Assembly (NCBI GenBank): GCA_030611815.1 | Contig: JAUWPC010000053.1 | Span: forward strand, 1-12,906 | Direction: 5' to 3' | Length of the DNA stretch: 12,906 nucleotides | DNA from: Desulfobacteraceae bacterium | GTDB lineage: Bacteria; Desulfobacterota; DSM-4660; Desulfatiglandales; Desulfatiglandaceae | In this document: piece after piece, positions 6,246 to 12,906 of the stretch | Numbering within the stretch: the first letter of the stretch is position 1 | How the letters are laid out: each line of letters begins with the position of its first letter | The notes under the pieces: generated by a model | Databases searched by the model: none | What the model was told of the DNA's origin: nothing | Seen by the model: only the letters and a program-made list of their open reading frames with translations | Program-made: the position numbers and the translations under genes

Positions 6246-6246
6246 C

Positions 6247-9108
6247 TTACTTACCGGCCCCGCAACACTTCTTGTATTTCTTGCCACTGCCGCAGGGACA
6301 AGGGGCGTTTCTCCCGATCTTTTTCTCTTTACGCCGGACCGTGATCGGCCCTGCATCATCTCCTCCGTGGCTCAAGTTCAGGGTCTTTTTCTTCCGTTTG
6401 CGCTCCTCTTCGGGTCTTTGTCTTACGATCTGAACCCTGAAAAGCATGTTTAAGGTCTCTTCCCGGATATGATCCATGAGCTCCCCAAAGAGGGCAAAGC
6501 CCTCCTTCTGGTACTCCTTGAGGGGATCGAGTTGACCGTAACCACGAAGACCAACGCCCTCTTTCATGTGATCCATGGATTGAAGATGGGCCACCCATTT
6601 GTCGTCTATGATCTGGAGCATGATAAAACGCTCAAGGTGCTCCAATTCTTCCTTTCCGAACTGCTTCTCTCTCTCTTCGTAAACCGACCTGACCTCTTTC
6701 TTTATGAGATCCGGAAGGTCCTCCATCTTCAGGGCGTCAAACTCCTCTTCCCCCATATCCTCCGGTCCCAACTTTAACCGGAAACCGAACAACCTGGTGA
6801 TATTACCCTTGAGATCCTTGATGTTCCACTCTTCAGGGTGTTCGTTGGGGTCAATCCACTGCTCAACCAGGCCCTCCACCTTGTCATCGATCATATTCTC
6901 GACGATTTCACCGGTCCCATGACCTTCCAAGATATCTTTCCTAAGGGAATAGATAATCTCCCGGTGCTTGTTCATCACGTCATCATACTCAAGGAGATGC
7001 TTTCTCATATCGAAATTGTGGGCCTCCACCTTTTTCTGGGCCTTTTCAATACCACGGGAGATCAGGTTATGTTCGATCGGCTCGCCCTCTTCCATGCCAA
7101 GACGTTCCATAATGGAGGAGATCCTTTGAGAACCGAAGATCCTGAGGAGATCATCTTCAAGAGAGAGATAGAAACGGGAGGTGCCGGGATCGCCCTGCCT
7201 GCCTGATCGGCCCCTGAGCTGGTTGTCCACCCGCCGGCTCTCGTGCCTCTCGGTCCCTAAGATATGGAGTCCGCCCAACTCCCGAACTCCCTCCCCTAAG
7301 ACAATATCCGTTCCCCTGCCGGCCATATTGGTAGAGATTGTCACGGTCTTTGCCTGGCCTGCGTTTGCAATAATCTCGGCCTCTTTCTGATGCTGTTTGG
7401 CATTGAGCACAGAGTGGGGGATATTTGCCCGTTTAAGCATCCTGCTAAGCATCTCCGACTTCTCGATGGTGATAGTGCCCACCAGGACCGGCTGGCCCTT
7501 TTCATGAAGCTCCCTGATCTCGTTACAAACAGCCTCAAACTTCTCCCTCTCGGTTTTGTAGATCGCGTCCGGAAAATTAATACGGATCATATCCTCGTTA
7601 GTAGGGATAACGATCACCTCTAACTTATAGATATTGTTGAATTCAGCCGCCTCAGTATCGGCAGTGCCGGTCATGCCGGCAAGCTTTTCATACATGCGAA
7701 AGAAGTTCTGGAAGGTCACCGTAGCCAAGGTCTGGTTTTCCCCGGCAACCTTCACCCCCTCCTTGGCCTCCACTGCCTGGTGCAGACCATCACTCCAGCG
7801 CCTGCCGGGCATCATACGGCCGGTAAACTCATCTACGATCATGATCTCATTATCTTTGTTTACATAGTGGACATCCTTCTCAAACAACCAGTAGGCCTTG
7901 ATAAGCTGCTGGGTGGAGTGGAGGAGGTCAGATGCCCTCATGAACCCATCTTCAAGCTCCCTTAGACGTTCGTCCTTCTCCGCGTCGCTCAAGTTCTCGT
8001 CATTTCGAATATTGTGACTCTCATTGTCTAAGTCAGGGAGAGCAAACTCACCGAGATCACTCTTCGAGAGCAGGTCAATACCCTTTTCGGTGAGTTCCAC
8101 CGCGTTACTCCGCTCATCAATGGTGCAAAAAAGGTCCTGGTCCAGGTCGGCCAATATCTTCTGCGATCTCAGCATGCTCTCTGTCGTGTCGATCTGTTTT
8201 TTCAACGCCTGGTTCTTGGCCACAATATCTAAGAATACGGGGTTCTTTGGATCCCCCCTTTTGATCTGAAGCAGAGTTTCGATCGTCCTTTCATCCGTAT
8301 CCTCGCCGTCAAGAGACTGGCGCGCGTCCTTCAGAAGGGAACGGATGATAGACCCCTGCTTATTCCTGAGATTGATTATAAGCGGCTTGACCTCCTCGTA
8401 AATCTTGTTTTCGCTATGTTCTACAGGCCCGCTGATGATCAAAGGGGTCCTGGCTTCATCGATGAGAATGCTGTCTACCTCGTCCACAATGGCATAAAAG
8501 AACTCCCTCTGAACAAAATCGACATGGTCAAACTTCATGTTGTCTCGGAGATAATCGAACCCGAACTCGTTGTTGGTTCCATAGGTGATATCACATTCAT
8601 AGGCCCTCTTTCTTTCCAGGTCATCCATCCCGTGCACAATCACACCCACTGAAAGTCCCAGGGCCTTATAGATTCCCCCCATCCATTCTGCATCTCGTTG
8701 CGCCAAGTAATCATTGACCGTCACCAAGTGGGCGCTTCGGCCTGCCAGGGCATTGAGGTAAAGCGGGAGAGTGGCGGCCAGGGTCTTGCCCTCGCCTGTC
8801 TTCATTTCAGCAATCCTGCCCTGGTGAAGCACGATCCCTCCGATCAACTGCACGTCGAAGTGTCTCATGCCCAAGCTCCTTACAGATGCCTCTCTTACAG
8901 TGGCAAATGCCTCAGGGAGGAGATCATCCAAGGTCTCTCCCTGTGAAAGCCTTCCCTTGAATTCTGCTGTCTTTGCAAGGAGTTGTTCATCTGTCAGGGC
9001 CTTAAAATCCGGCTCCAACTGGTTTATCTTATCGACCAGGGGGGCCATCAGCTTGAGTTCCCGTTCGTTCTTACTGCCGAAAATACCCTTTATCATTTTT
9101 CCAAACAT
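6247..9108 (-). CDS. secA: Preprotein translocase ATPase SecA
   Basis: SecA is the ATPase that drives unfolded preproteins through SecYEG at the inner membrane. Motifs in order: Walker A MKTGEGKT (102-109), TNNEFGFDYLRDNM (178-191), Walker B VDEVDSILIDEARTP (208-222), VDEFTGR (425-431), GMTGTA (478-483), NMAGRGTDI (594-602) and QLRGRSGRQGDPG (630-642). The C-terminus carries the zinc/SecB-binding CPCGSGKKYKKCC (Cys937, 939, 948, 949). At 953 aa it is about 50 residues longer than the E. coli protein. The extra length includes a stretch at about 240-350 in the preprotein cross-linking region, which I believe is seen in other Desulfobacterota and Bacteroidetes SecA proteins. The ATG at 9108 follows a modest site (TTTGGTAATGGATA). 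A sigma-70 promoter candidate lies 45 bases before the start. Confidence 0.98.
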   Translation of the reverse strand: MFGKMIKGIFGSKNERELKLMAPLVDKINQLEPDFKALTDEQLLAKTAEFKGRLSQGETLDDLLPEAFATVREASVRSLGMRHFDVQLIGGIVLHQGRIAEMKTGEGKTLAATLPLYLNALAGRSAHLVTVNDYLAQRDAEWMGGIYKALGLSVGVIVHGMDDLERKRAYECDITYGTNNEFGFDYLRDNMKFDHVDFVQREFFYAIVDEVDSILIDEARTPLIISGPVEHSENKIYEEVKPLIINLRNKQGSIIRSLLKDARQSLDGEDTDERTIETLLQIKRGDPKNPVFLDIVAKNQALKKQIDTTESMLRSQKILADLDQDLFCTIDERSNAVELTEKGIDLLSKSDLGEFALPDLDNESHNIRNDENLSDAEKDERLRELEDGFMRASDLLHSTQQLIKAYWLFEKDVHYVNKDNEIMIVDEFTGRMMPGRRWSDGLHQAVEAKEGVKVAGENQTLATVTFQNFFRMYEKLAGMTGTADTEAAEFNNIYKLEVIVIPTNEDMIRINFPDAIYKTEREKFEAVCNEIRELHEKGQPVLVGTITIEKSEMLSRMLKRANIPHSVLNAKQHQKEAEIIANAGQAKTVTISTNMAGRGTDIVLGEGVRELGGLHILGTERHESRRVDNQLRGRSGRQGDPGTSRFYLSLEDDLLRIFGSQRISSIMERLGMEEGEPIEHNLISRGIEKAQKKVEAHNFDMRKHLLEYDDVMNKHREIIYSLRKDILEGHGTGEIVENMIDDKVEGLVEQWIDPNEHPEEWNIKDLKGNITRLFGFRLKLGPEDMGEEEFDALKMEDLPDLIKKEVRSVYEEREKQFGKEELEHLERFIMLQIIDDKWVAHLQSMDHMKEGVGLRGYGQLDPLKEYQKEGFALFGELMDHIREETLNMLFRVQIVRQRPEEERKRKKKTLNLSHGGDDAGPITVRRKEKKIGRNAPCPCGSGKKYKKCCGAGK

Positions 9109-9159
9109 TATCCATTACCAAATTATCGAGATTTGCCGGGCATGGCCACGGCTTGGGTT

Positions 9160-9188
9160 ATTAAAAAACTTTGCCACAAAAAAATCAA
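9160..9188 (-). promoter_or_regulatory. Putative sigma-70 promoter of secA
   Basis: On the minus strand, TTGATT (9188-9183), a 17-base spacer, and TTTAAT (9165-9160) match the -35 at 4/6 and the -10 at 5/6. The predicted start near 9153 leaves a leader of about 45 bases before the secA ATG. Confidence 0.5.
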
Positions 9189-9263
9189 GGATTTATCGCA
9201 AGTCAGCTCTGAACCTGTGTCGCCTGAAAGAAACTGACAGGAAAAACTAATTAGTGTCTGAAC

Positions 9264-9286
9264 GAAAACCACGCCTTGGCGTGGTT
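9264..9286 (-). terminator. Possible intrinsic terminator for the M23 transcript (minus strand)
   Basis: AACCACGCC-TT-GGCGTGGTT (9267-9286) is a strong GC stem that, read on the minus strand, runs into TTTTCGTT. It lies about 185 bases beyond the M23 stop and inside element E2, upstream of secA. The U-run is short. Confidence 0.4.
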
Positions 9287-9347
9287 CAGGCACGATTTTG
9301 GATTTAAAAACTCACACAAATTAGGACGAAATAAGTGCTACATTTGA

Positions 9348-9372
9348 CCCCGCCAGAGGCGGGGTTGTTTTT
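9348..9372 (+). terminator. Terminator-like hairpin, plus orientation
   Basis: CCCCGCC-AGA-GGCGGGG (9348-9364) is followed on the plus strand by TTGTTTTT. No plus-strand gene precedes it, so it would only stop antisense transcription, or it is just part of element E2. Confidence 0.35.
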
Positions 9373-9383
9373 GGATTCATACT

Positions 9384-9444
9384 CTTAATCATAATCTTAA
9401 TCATAATCATTTTGAGTAAGATTAAGATTATGATTAAGATTATG
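9384..9444. repeat. 19-bp AT inverted repeat built from hexamers
   Basis: CATAATCTTAATCATAATC (9390-9408) and GATTATGATTAAGATTATG (9426-9444) are exact reverse complements around a 17-base loop. Each arm is a tandem of six-base units (CTTAAT, CATAAT and complements). It lies inside element E2. Confidence 0.75.
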
Positions 9445-9471
9445 AAATAGGGATGTTATTTCGTTCAGGCA

Positions 9472-10380
9472 CTAATTGAGGACGTAACGGAGAGGGTTTA
9501 CAGGGACCCCATTTAGGTGAACTTCGTAATGAAGGTGGGAGCCGGTAGTCCTGCCGGAATTGCCTACCAGGCCGATTGTTTCGCCTCGTTTCACATACTG
9601 GCCTTTTTTTACGAGGGACTTTTTCAGGTGAGCGTATTTGGTCTTCAAACCATAACCGTGTTTGATAACAACAACCCTGCCGTACCCCCGGTCCCACCCG
9701 GTAAATGACACGGTTCCGTCTGCGCTTGCAACTATTGGGGCGCCCATCCTCGTCGAGATATCGAGCCCTTTGTGAAACTCCTTCTTGCCCGTAAAAGGAG
9801 ATATCCGGTATCCAAAACGGGAACTGAGCCACCCCTTTGTCGGCCGGATGGAGGGAGTAGAGGCAAGTAGCATCTTCTGGTTTTCGAGGAATTCCTGGAG
9901 CCCGGCCTTATCCTCTTTGCTTGAATTGATATCGCTGTTGAGGTTGTCCAATGAGCGGTGCATGGCACGCACCAATTCGCGGTCAACCTTTGTTAGGGTC
10001 TTCTTAGGATCGAGCAAGGCCGGGTCCGATCCTCCCACTCCCTTGAATTGCTCATCCCCCTCCCCTGTTTCTAAGTTTACCATGACTCTTAACTTATGAT
10101 CCAGCTTCCTCAGTTCATTCATCTCCTCGGTAACCTGATCAATTCGCCGGGCCATGTAAAGAATCTGTTCCTTCTGGAGAACGTTTTCTTTTTGCAATTC
10201 TGTCAACTGGGGAACCTTCGCCTTAATTCCTCTATAATCATGAATGATCCAGAAAAGGAAGGCAGCGCAAATGATAAGGAGGGGTATTATGAAAAAAGGG
10301 AGGGACTTAGGAAGTCTGATCTGCCTCACACAACCTTTGCCATCAGGCACTAAGAATATGTTGATTTTCTTTGAAGCCAA
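9472..10380 (-). CDS. Membrane-anchored M23 (LytM) family peptidoglycan endopeptidase
   Basis: M23 proteins cut peptidoglycan cross-bridges, or act as divisome/elongation regulators when degenerate. Numbering here is from an alternative ATG at 10446 (324 aa). A short cytoplasmic N-terminus (KKINIFLVPDGKGCVRQIRLPK) precedes one membrane segment (about 50-68), then a coiled coil (about 77-120) and a C-terminal LytM domain (about 205-322). The zinc ligands are intact: HKGLD (His225, Asp229) and HLH (His304/306), with the YAHL motif at 271-274, so it is probably active. I prefer the TTG at 10380 (302 aa). It has GAGGG four bases upstream and a start just before the conserved KKINIFLVPDG, while the ATG at 10446 has no ribosome site and overlaps a promoter candidate. 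The stop TAG lies within the end of element E2, so the last codons may be recent. Confidence 0.9.
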   Translation of the reverse strand: MASKKINIFLVPDGKGCVRQIRLPKSLPFFIIPLLIICAAFLFWIIHDYRGIKAKVPQLTELQKENVLQKEQILYMARRIDQVTEEMNELRKLDHKLRVMVNLETGEGDEQFKGVGGSDPALLDPKKTLTKVDRELVRAMHRSLDNLNSDINSSKEDKAGLQEFLENQKMLLASTPSIRPTKGWLSSRFGYRISPFTGKKEFHKGLDISTRMGAPIVASADGTVSFTGWDRGYGRVVVIKHGYGLKTKYAHLKKSLVKKGQYVKRGETIGLVGNSGRTTGSHLHYEVHLNGVPVNPLRYVLN

Positions 10381-10430
10381 GGAGCCCTCGATACAGGAGA
10401 TGAAAAATGGTGCCAGACAAATGTTCTGCG

Positions 10431-10459
10431 TCTTTACCACACCCATCTTCGTGTGTCAA
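10431..10459 (-). promoter_or_regulatory. Possible sigma-70 promoter for the M23 peptidase
   Basis: On the minus strand a perfect TTGACA (10459-10454) is followed, 17 bases on, by TAAAGA (10436-10431; a weak -10 at 3/6). Transcription would begin about 45 bases before the TTG start at 10380 and downstream of the ATG at 10446, which supports the shorter protein. Confidence 0.35.
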
Positions 10460-10582
10460 CCAGATTTATCTCGCGTTTACAGCAATGTCAAAAATAGGAC
10501 AAATACCCGAAAATAATACACCTTCATAAAGATATCGTCTTACACAAAGGCGCGAAGTCGCATAGGTTTTCTTCTTTTATCC

Positions 10583-10612
10583 TTGCCCTACAGGTCTAAT
10601 TTCCCCTATACT
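10583..10612 (+). promoter_or_regulatory. Possible sigma-70 promoter for the sigma-54 activator gene
   Basis: TTGCCC (10583-10588), an 18-base gap and TATACT (10607-10612; 5/6) point rightward. The leader would be about 150 bases and contain the inverted-repeat element. The -35 is poor (3/6). Confidence 0.3.
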
Positions 10613-10678
10613 CCTCCCCGGAGAAAAGGAACCCATTTCCTCTTACCCATTTAAAAAACACCTTACTTGCTCATCTGA

Positions 10679-10750
10679 TTAGGAGGCTGTCCGAGAATGG
10701 CTATTTTCTTGACCTTGCAAAAAATCTCTCATTCTCTGACAGCCTCCTAA
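10679..10750. mobile_element. 72-bp miniature inverted-repeat element E4
   Basis: The two 21-base ends start TTAGGAGGCTGTC and differ at one position (arms 10679-10699 and 10730-10750), around a 30-base interior. The GAGGCTGTCCGA-type end resembles insertion-sequence ends, so it may be a non-autonomous derivative. TA flanks both sides if the ends are taken at GGAGG. It sits in the presumed leader of the regulator, eight bases before its Shine-Dalgarno. Confidence 0.7.
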
Positions 10751-10769
10751 TGCCGCCGAGGGAGACCCA

Positions 10770-12524
10770 ATGGAACCGGAAGTATTTTTTTGGGGACAGC
10801 TCGATCCATTCCGGGAAATCCTGGATTCAGCGCGAAACGGAATAGTCATCGTCGACATAACCGGCGCCATACATCTTTTTAATCAAGTAGCCCGGGACGT
10901 GCTGGCAATCCCGGAATCGGACTTGGTCGGACAGCATATCAGCTCCATCTCTGAGGAAGCCTGGCACGATATGCGTATGATTCTCAAAACAGGCCTACCT
11001 CAGCTTAACAAGAAGATCACGATTGGCGAATCTATAATCATCGCCAATAGAACTCCAATTGCTTTCAAAGGACAAATTATAGGCGTCTTAAGCATCTTTC
11101 AGGATATTTCCGAATACGAAAAAATCTCATCTGAGTTAGTATCGTTCAAACAATTGACCATGCAGTTAGACGCAATCATAGAGTCCTCCTACGACGGGCT
11201 GTATATTACGGATGGCGAGGCAAATACCCTACGTGTAAATCAGGCCTATGAAAGAATCTCCGGATTGAAACGAGAAGACCTAATCGGTCGTAACATGAGA
11301 GACCTTGTTCAAGAAGGAGTTCTGGACAGATCCGTCACCCTGGAAGTCCTTCGTCTGCGCGAACCTGTCACAATCATGCAGGATATTGCGGGGGATAAAC
11401 ACGTTATCGTGACCGGAAATCCTATCTTTGACAAAAAGGGGAAGATTTCATTAGTAGTAACCAATGTAAGAGATATTACCGAGCTAAATCAGCTTCATCT
11501 CGAGCTGGAGGAGACTCGTAAGATCTCTTCCCGGTATCAGGAGGAATTAGAGGAACTTCAGAACTTAAAAGCTGCCTCACATGAACTTATTGCAAAGAGT
11601 GAGGCCTTTCGCGCAACGCTGAAACAGGCTGTTAAGGTCTCCCAAGTGGATGCAACGGTATTGATAACAGGGGAATCAGGTGTGGGGAAAAGCCTCTTGG
11701 CCCGACTCATCCACAAAATGAGCCAAAGAAAAGATGGGCCATTTATAAAGATATCCTGCGGCGCCATTCCGGAAAATCTCATGGAGAGCGAACTTTTTGG
11801 GTACGAAAAGGGGGCCTTTACCGGAGCTCGAACCGGAGGAAAAGCAGGGCTTTTGGAAGTAGGAAACGGCGGAACAGTATTCTTAGATGAGATCGGGGAG
11901 CTTCCGTTGAATCTGCAGGTTAAACTCCTGGATGTCCTGGAGGATAAAGAGGTCACCCGGTTGGGTGGGACCACTCCCCGTTCAATGGATCTTCGTCTTC
12001 TTACCGCTACAAGCCGGGATCTTAAGCAGATGGTCAGGGAGAAAAACTTCAGGGAAGATCTCTTTTTTAGATTGAATGTAATCCCTTTACACATTCCGCC
12101 GTTGCGTGAAAGGAAGGAGGCCATCATTCCCCTGATTGACCATTTCCTGCAGGAGAGCATTGAGACCACGGGAAATCGCAAATTGATCTCGCCGGAGGTT
12201 TACGAAACCTTAATGAAATACCCTTTTTACGGTAATGTGAGGGAACTCATGAACATGGTTGAGCGGATGGCCATCCTGAGCGACGAAGACGTTATCAGCC
12301 TGAAGGACCTCCCGCCAGGCGTTAAAGAGGAAAGCCGCAGCTCACTGTATGGAGAATTAGGCAAATCCCTTCCGCTGACAGAGGCTGTAGCCAAATTTGA
12401 AGAGGAAATCATCCGTAAAGCAATATCCACCCACGGTACCATTTCAAAAGCAGCTCAAATTTTAGGAGTCAATCAATCCACCGTATCAAGAAAGGCCAAG
12501 AAGTACAAAATCCTGCGCCACTAA
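10770..12524 (+). CDS. PAS-domain sigma-54-dependent transcriptional activator
   Basis: This enhancer-binding protein (584 aa) remodels sigma-54 RNA polymerase with ATP. Residues 12-115 and 130-240 are two PAS domains (ILDSARNGIVIVD; IIESSYDGLYITD), the second followed by a coiled linker (238-268). The AAA+ domain spans about 272-500: Walker A GESGVGKS (301-308), the sigma-54 contact loop GAFTGA (348-353, intact), Walker B TVFLDEIG (369-376) and the arginine-finger region REDLFFRLN (428-436). The C-terminal helix-turn-helix ISKAAQILGVNQSTVSRKAKKY (558-579) is of the TyrR/Fis kind. There is no receiver domain, so the signal is probably a small ligand or redox state sensed by PAS. The ATG has GAGGGAG five bases upstream. 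A sigma-54 promoter 350 bases past the stop is the likely target. The TAA stop is the first triplet of element E3. Confidence 0.95.
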   Translation: MEPEVFFWGQLDPFREILDSARNGIVIVDITGAIHLFNQVARDVLAIPESDLVGQHISSISEEAWHDMRMILKTGLPQLNKKITIGESIIIANRTPIAFKGQIIGVLSIFQDISEYEKISSELVSFKQLTMQLDAIIESSYDGLYITDGEANTLRVNQAYERISGLKREDLIGRNMRDLVQEGVLDRSVTLEVLRLREPVTIMQDIAGDKHVIVTGNPIFDKKGKISLVVTNVRDITELNQLHLELEETRKISSRYQEELEELQNLKAASHELIAKSEAFRATLKQAVKVSQVDATVLITGESGVGKSLLARLIHKMSQRKDGPFIKISCGAIPENLMESELFGYEKGAFTGARTGGKAGLLEVGNGGTVFLDEIGELPLNLQVKLLDVLEDKEVTRLGGTTPRSMDLRLLTATSRDLKQMVREKNFREDLFFRLNVIPLHIPPLRERKEAIIPLIDHFLQESIETTGNRKLISPEVYETLMKYPFYGNVRELMNMVERMAILSDEDVISLKDLPPGVKEESRSSLYGELGKSLPLTEAVAKFEEEIIRKAISTHGTISKAAQILGVNQSTVSRKAKKYKILRH

Positions 12525-12690
12525 GTTTCCGAACGAAAACTAGGATTTTTTGTTCAGATCAAAGAAGACGATAATTTTAACCGCAGGAATACATTGAGTA
12601 TTTCGAGTCCCGCCAAAAAGCGGGATAAAATTTGAGTCTGACGTCCCGCCGAGGCGGGAGCCAAAAAGACAGTTTTCGTTCAGACATTAA
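12522..12690. mobile_element. Miniature inverted-repeat element E3 (169 bp)
   Basis: TAAGTTTCCGAACGAAAACT (12522-12541) and, inverted, TTAATGTCTGAACGAAAACT (12690-12671) match at 16/20 positions, with a perfect GAACGAAAACT core. The right end matches the ends of E2 (18/19 over TTArTGTCTGAACGAAAAC). The interior, read on the minus strand, is homologous to E1: CGTCAGACTCAAATTT is identical (12643-12628) and 12607-12548 aligns at about 52/61 positions. E3 has an extra CCCGC..GCGGG hairpin (12609-12624) between them and another CCCGCC-GA-GGCGGG at 12645-12658. The element starts at the stop codon of the activator. Confidence 0.7.
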
Positions 12691-12702
12691 CTATGCGTTA
12701 CA

Positions 12703-12716
12703 GCATATCTGTATGC
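12703..12716. promoter_or_regulatory. Candidate activator-binding site 1
   Basis: GCATA-TCTG-TATGC is a 5-4-5 dyad about 170 bases upstream of the sigma-54 promoter. Its first 12 bases match the second site (12781-12792) at 10/12 positions (GCATwTCTGyAT). Confidence 0.4.
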
Positions 12717-12778
12717 AAAATGGCAAAGCAGCTAACTTATTGTACTTAATGACTTTCTCCTAAACAAATTGCGTTATC

Positions 12779-12798
12779 ATGCATTTCTGCATATATGC
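12779..12798. promoter_or_regulatory. Candidate activator-binding site 2
   Basis: ATGCA-TTTC-TGCAT (12779-12792) is a 5-4-5 dyad overlapping the perfect palindrome GCATATATGC (12789-12798). It lies about 85-100 bases upstream of the sigma-54 promoter, a usual position for enhancer sites of this activator class. Confidence 0.4.
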
Positions 12799-12875
12799 TT
12801 ACGATTCTTCATATTCTCCTGATTTTTTTTCCTGAAATTTCCAATAGTTAACAATAGAAGAACCCTGATAAATAG

Positions 12876-12891
12876 TGGCATAATGTTTGCA
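12876..12891 (+). promoter_or_regulatory. Putative sigma-54 (-24/-12) promoter
   Basis: TGGCATAATGTTTGCA matches the TGGCACRNNNNTTGCW consensus at every fixed position except C to T at the sixth base. The GG (12877-12878) and GC (12889-12890) are exactly 12 bases apart. It points right, with transcription expected to start near 12902. Confidence 0.6.
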
Positions 12892-12906
12892 GATTAATTT
12901 TAGTTT

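Larger units (their letters stand above)
9109..9471. other. Spacer between M23 peptidase and secA
   Basis: These 363 bases hold the secA promoter candidate, a copy of the GCTCTGAACCTGTG...TGACAGG motif (9206-9240) and element E2. No gene was seen. Confidence 0.7.
9249..9477. mobile_element. Miniature inverted-repeat element E2 (229 bp), overlapping the M23 stop codon
   Basis: AATTAGTGTCTGAACGAAA (9249-9267) and, inverted, AATTAGTGCCTGAACGAAA (9477-9459) agree at 18/19 positions. If the ends are taken as AGTGTC..., an AATT flanks both sides, a possible 4-bp target duplication, though AATT is palindromic and so ambiguous. The interior holds two GC hairpins and a 19-bp AT inverted repeat, with no gene. 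A shortened third copy of the end (TTAGGACGAAATAA, 9321-9334) hints at nesting or internal duplication. The right end supplies the TAG stop of the M23 peptidase. Its ends match the right end of E3. Confidence 0.7.
10381..10769. other. Divergent spacer between M23 peptidase and the sigma-54 activator
   Basis: No gene is supported beyond the doubtful 22-codon N-terminal extension of the M23 frame. The spacer holds a promoter candidate for each direction and the miniature element at 10679-10750. Confidence 0.6.
12692..12906. other. AT-rich promoter region downstream of the activator
   Basis: No gene is seen. The region carries two similar dyad motifs and a sigma-54 promoter match near the right edge, all arranged for rightward transcription of a gene outside the window. 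Confidence 0.6.

Noticed and set aside
10404..10415. TGGCAC on the minus strand as a sigma-54 promoter
   Set aside because: The -12 part reads TTCA instead of TTGC, losing the essential GC.
10679..10750. Sequence relation of E4 to the E1/E3 core
   Set aside because: Only a short CTTGACCTTG..CAAAA stretch is similar to the core's CTTGATCTTGACCAAAA; too little to claim homology by eye.
11558..12181. 207-codon open frame on the minus strand
   Set aside because: It is the antisense of the AAA+ domain of the sigma-54 activator, with a composition typical of a shadow frame (Ser/Arg/Pro-rich), and no ribosome site.

Overview
The window looks like a chromosomal segment of a strictly anaerobic, probably sulfate-reducing member of the Desulfobacterota (former Deltaproteobacteria). 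This is inferred from an acyl-CoA dehydrogenase/EtfB pair with that family flavour, a long SecA with a large insert, a PAS/sigma-54 activator, GC near 50%, and intergenic regions full of small repeats. No rRNA, tRNA, CRISPR or transposase gene was seen. I cannot name a genus.

Layout, left to right. (1) Positions 1-2359, minus strand: a small Lys-rich winged-helix protein, an acyl-CoA dehydrogenase, then EtfB, which is cut by the window edge. This is a fatty-acid/acyl-CoA oxidation unit that passes electrons to ETF. (2) 2664-3326, plus strand: a class I SAM methyltransferase, divergent from the first unit, whose stop codon overlaps the stop of the next gene. (3) 3321-10380, minus strand: an M23 (LytM) membrane-anchored peptidase, SecA, ArgJ and a GDP-mannose-forming ManC, in that transcription order. 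These are envelope, secretion and biosynthetic housekeeping genes, separated by repeat-rich spacers. (4) 10770-12524, plus strand: a PAS-PAS-AAA+-HTH sigma-54 activator. It is followed by about 215 AT-rich bases that end in a good sigma-54 promoter facing right, so its probable target gene lies just outside the window.

The most unusual content is intergenic. Three miniature inverted-repeat elements (5981-6126, 9249-9477, 12522-12690) are related in a modular way: two share an interior core but have different ends, and two share ends but have different interiors. A fourth, unrelated 72-bp element (10679-10750) lies in the leader of the regulator. Two of these elements begin at, or supply, the stop codon of the neighbouring gene. 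Separately, five spacer stretches are degenerate tandem arrays with a strict 7-base period. The longest has 14 units at 700-797 and runs through the acyl-CoA dehydrogenase stop codon.

All protein calls rest on reading motifs by eye. Repeat alignments were made by hand.
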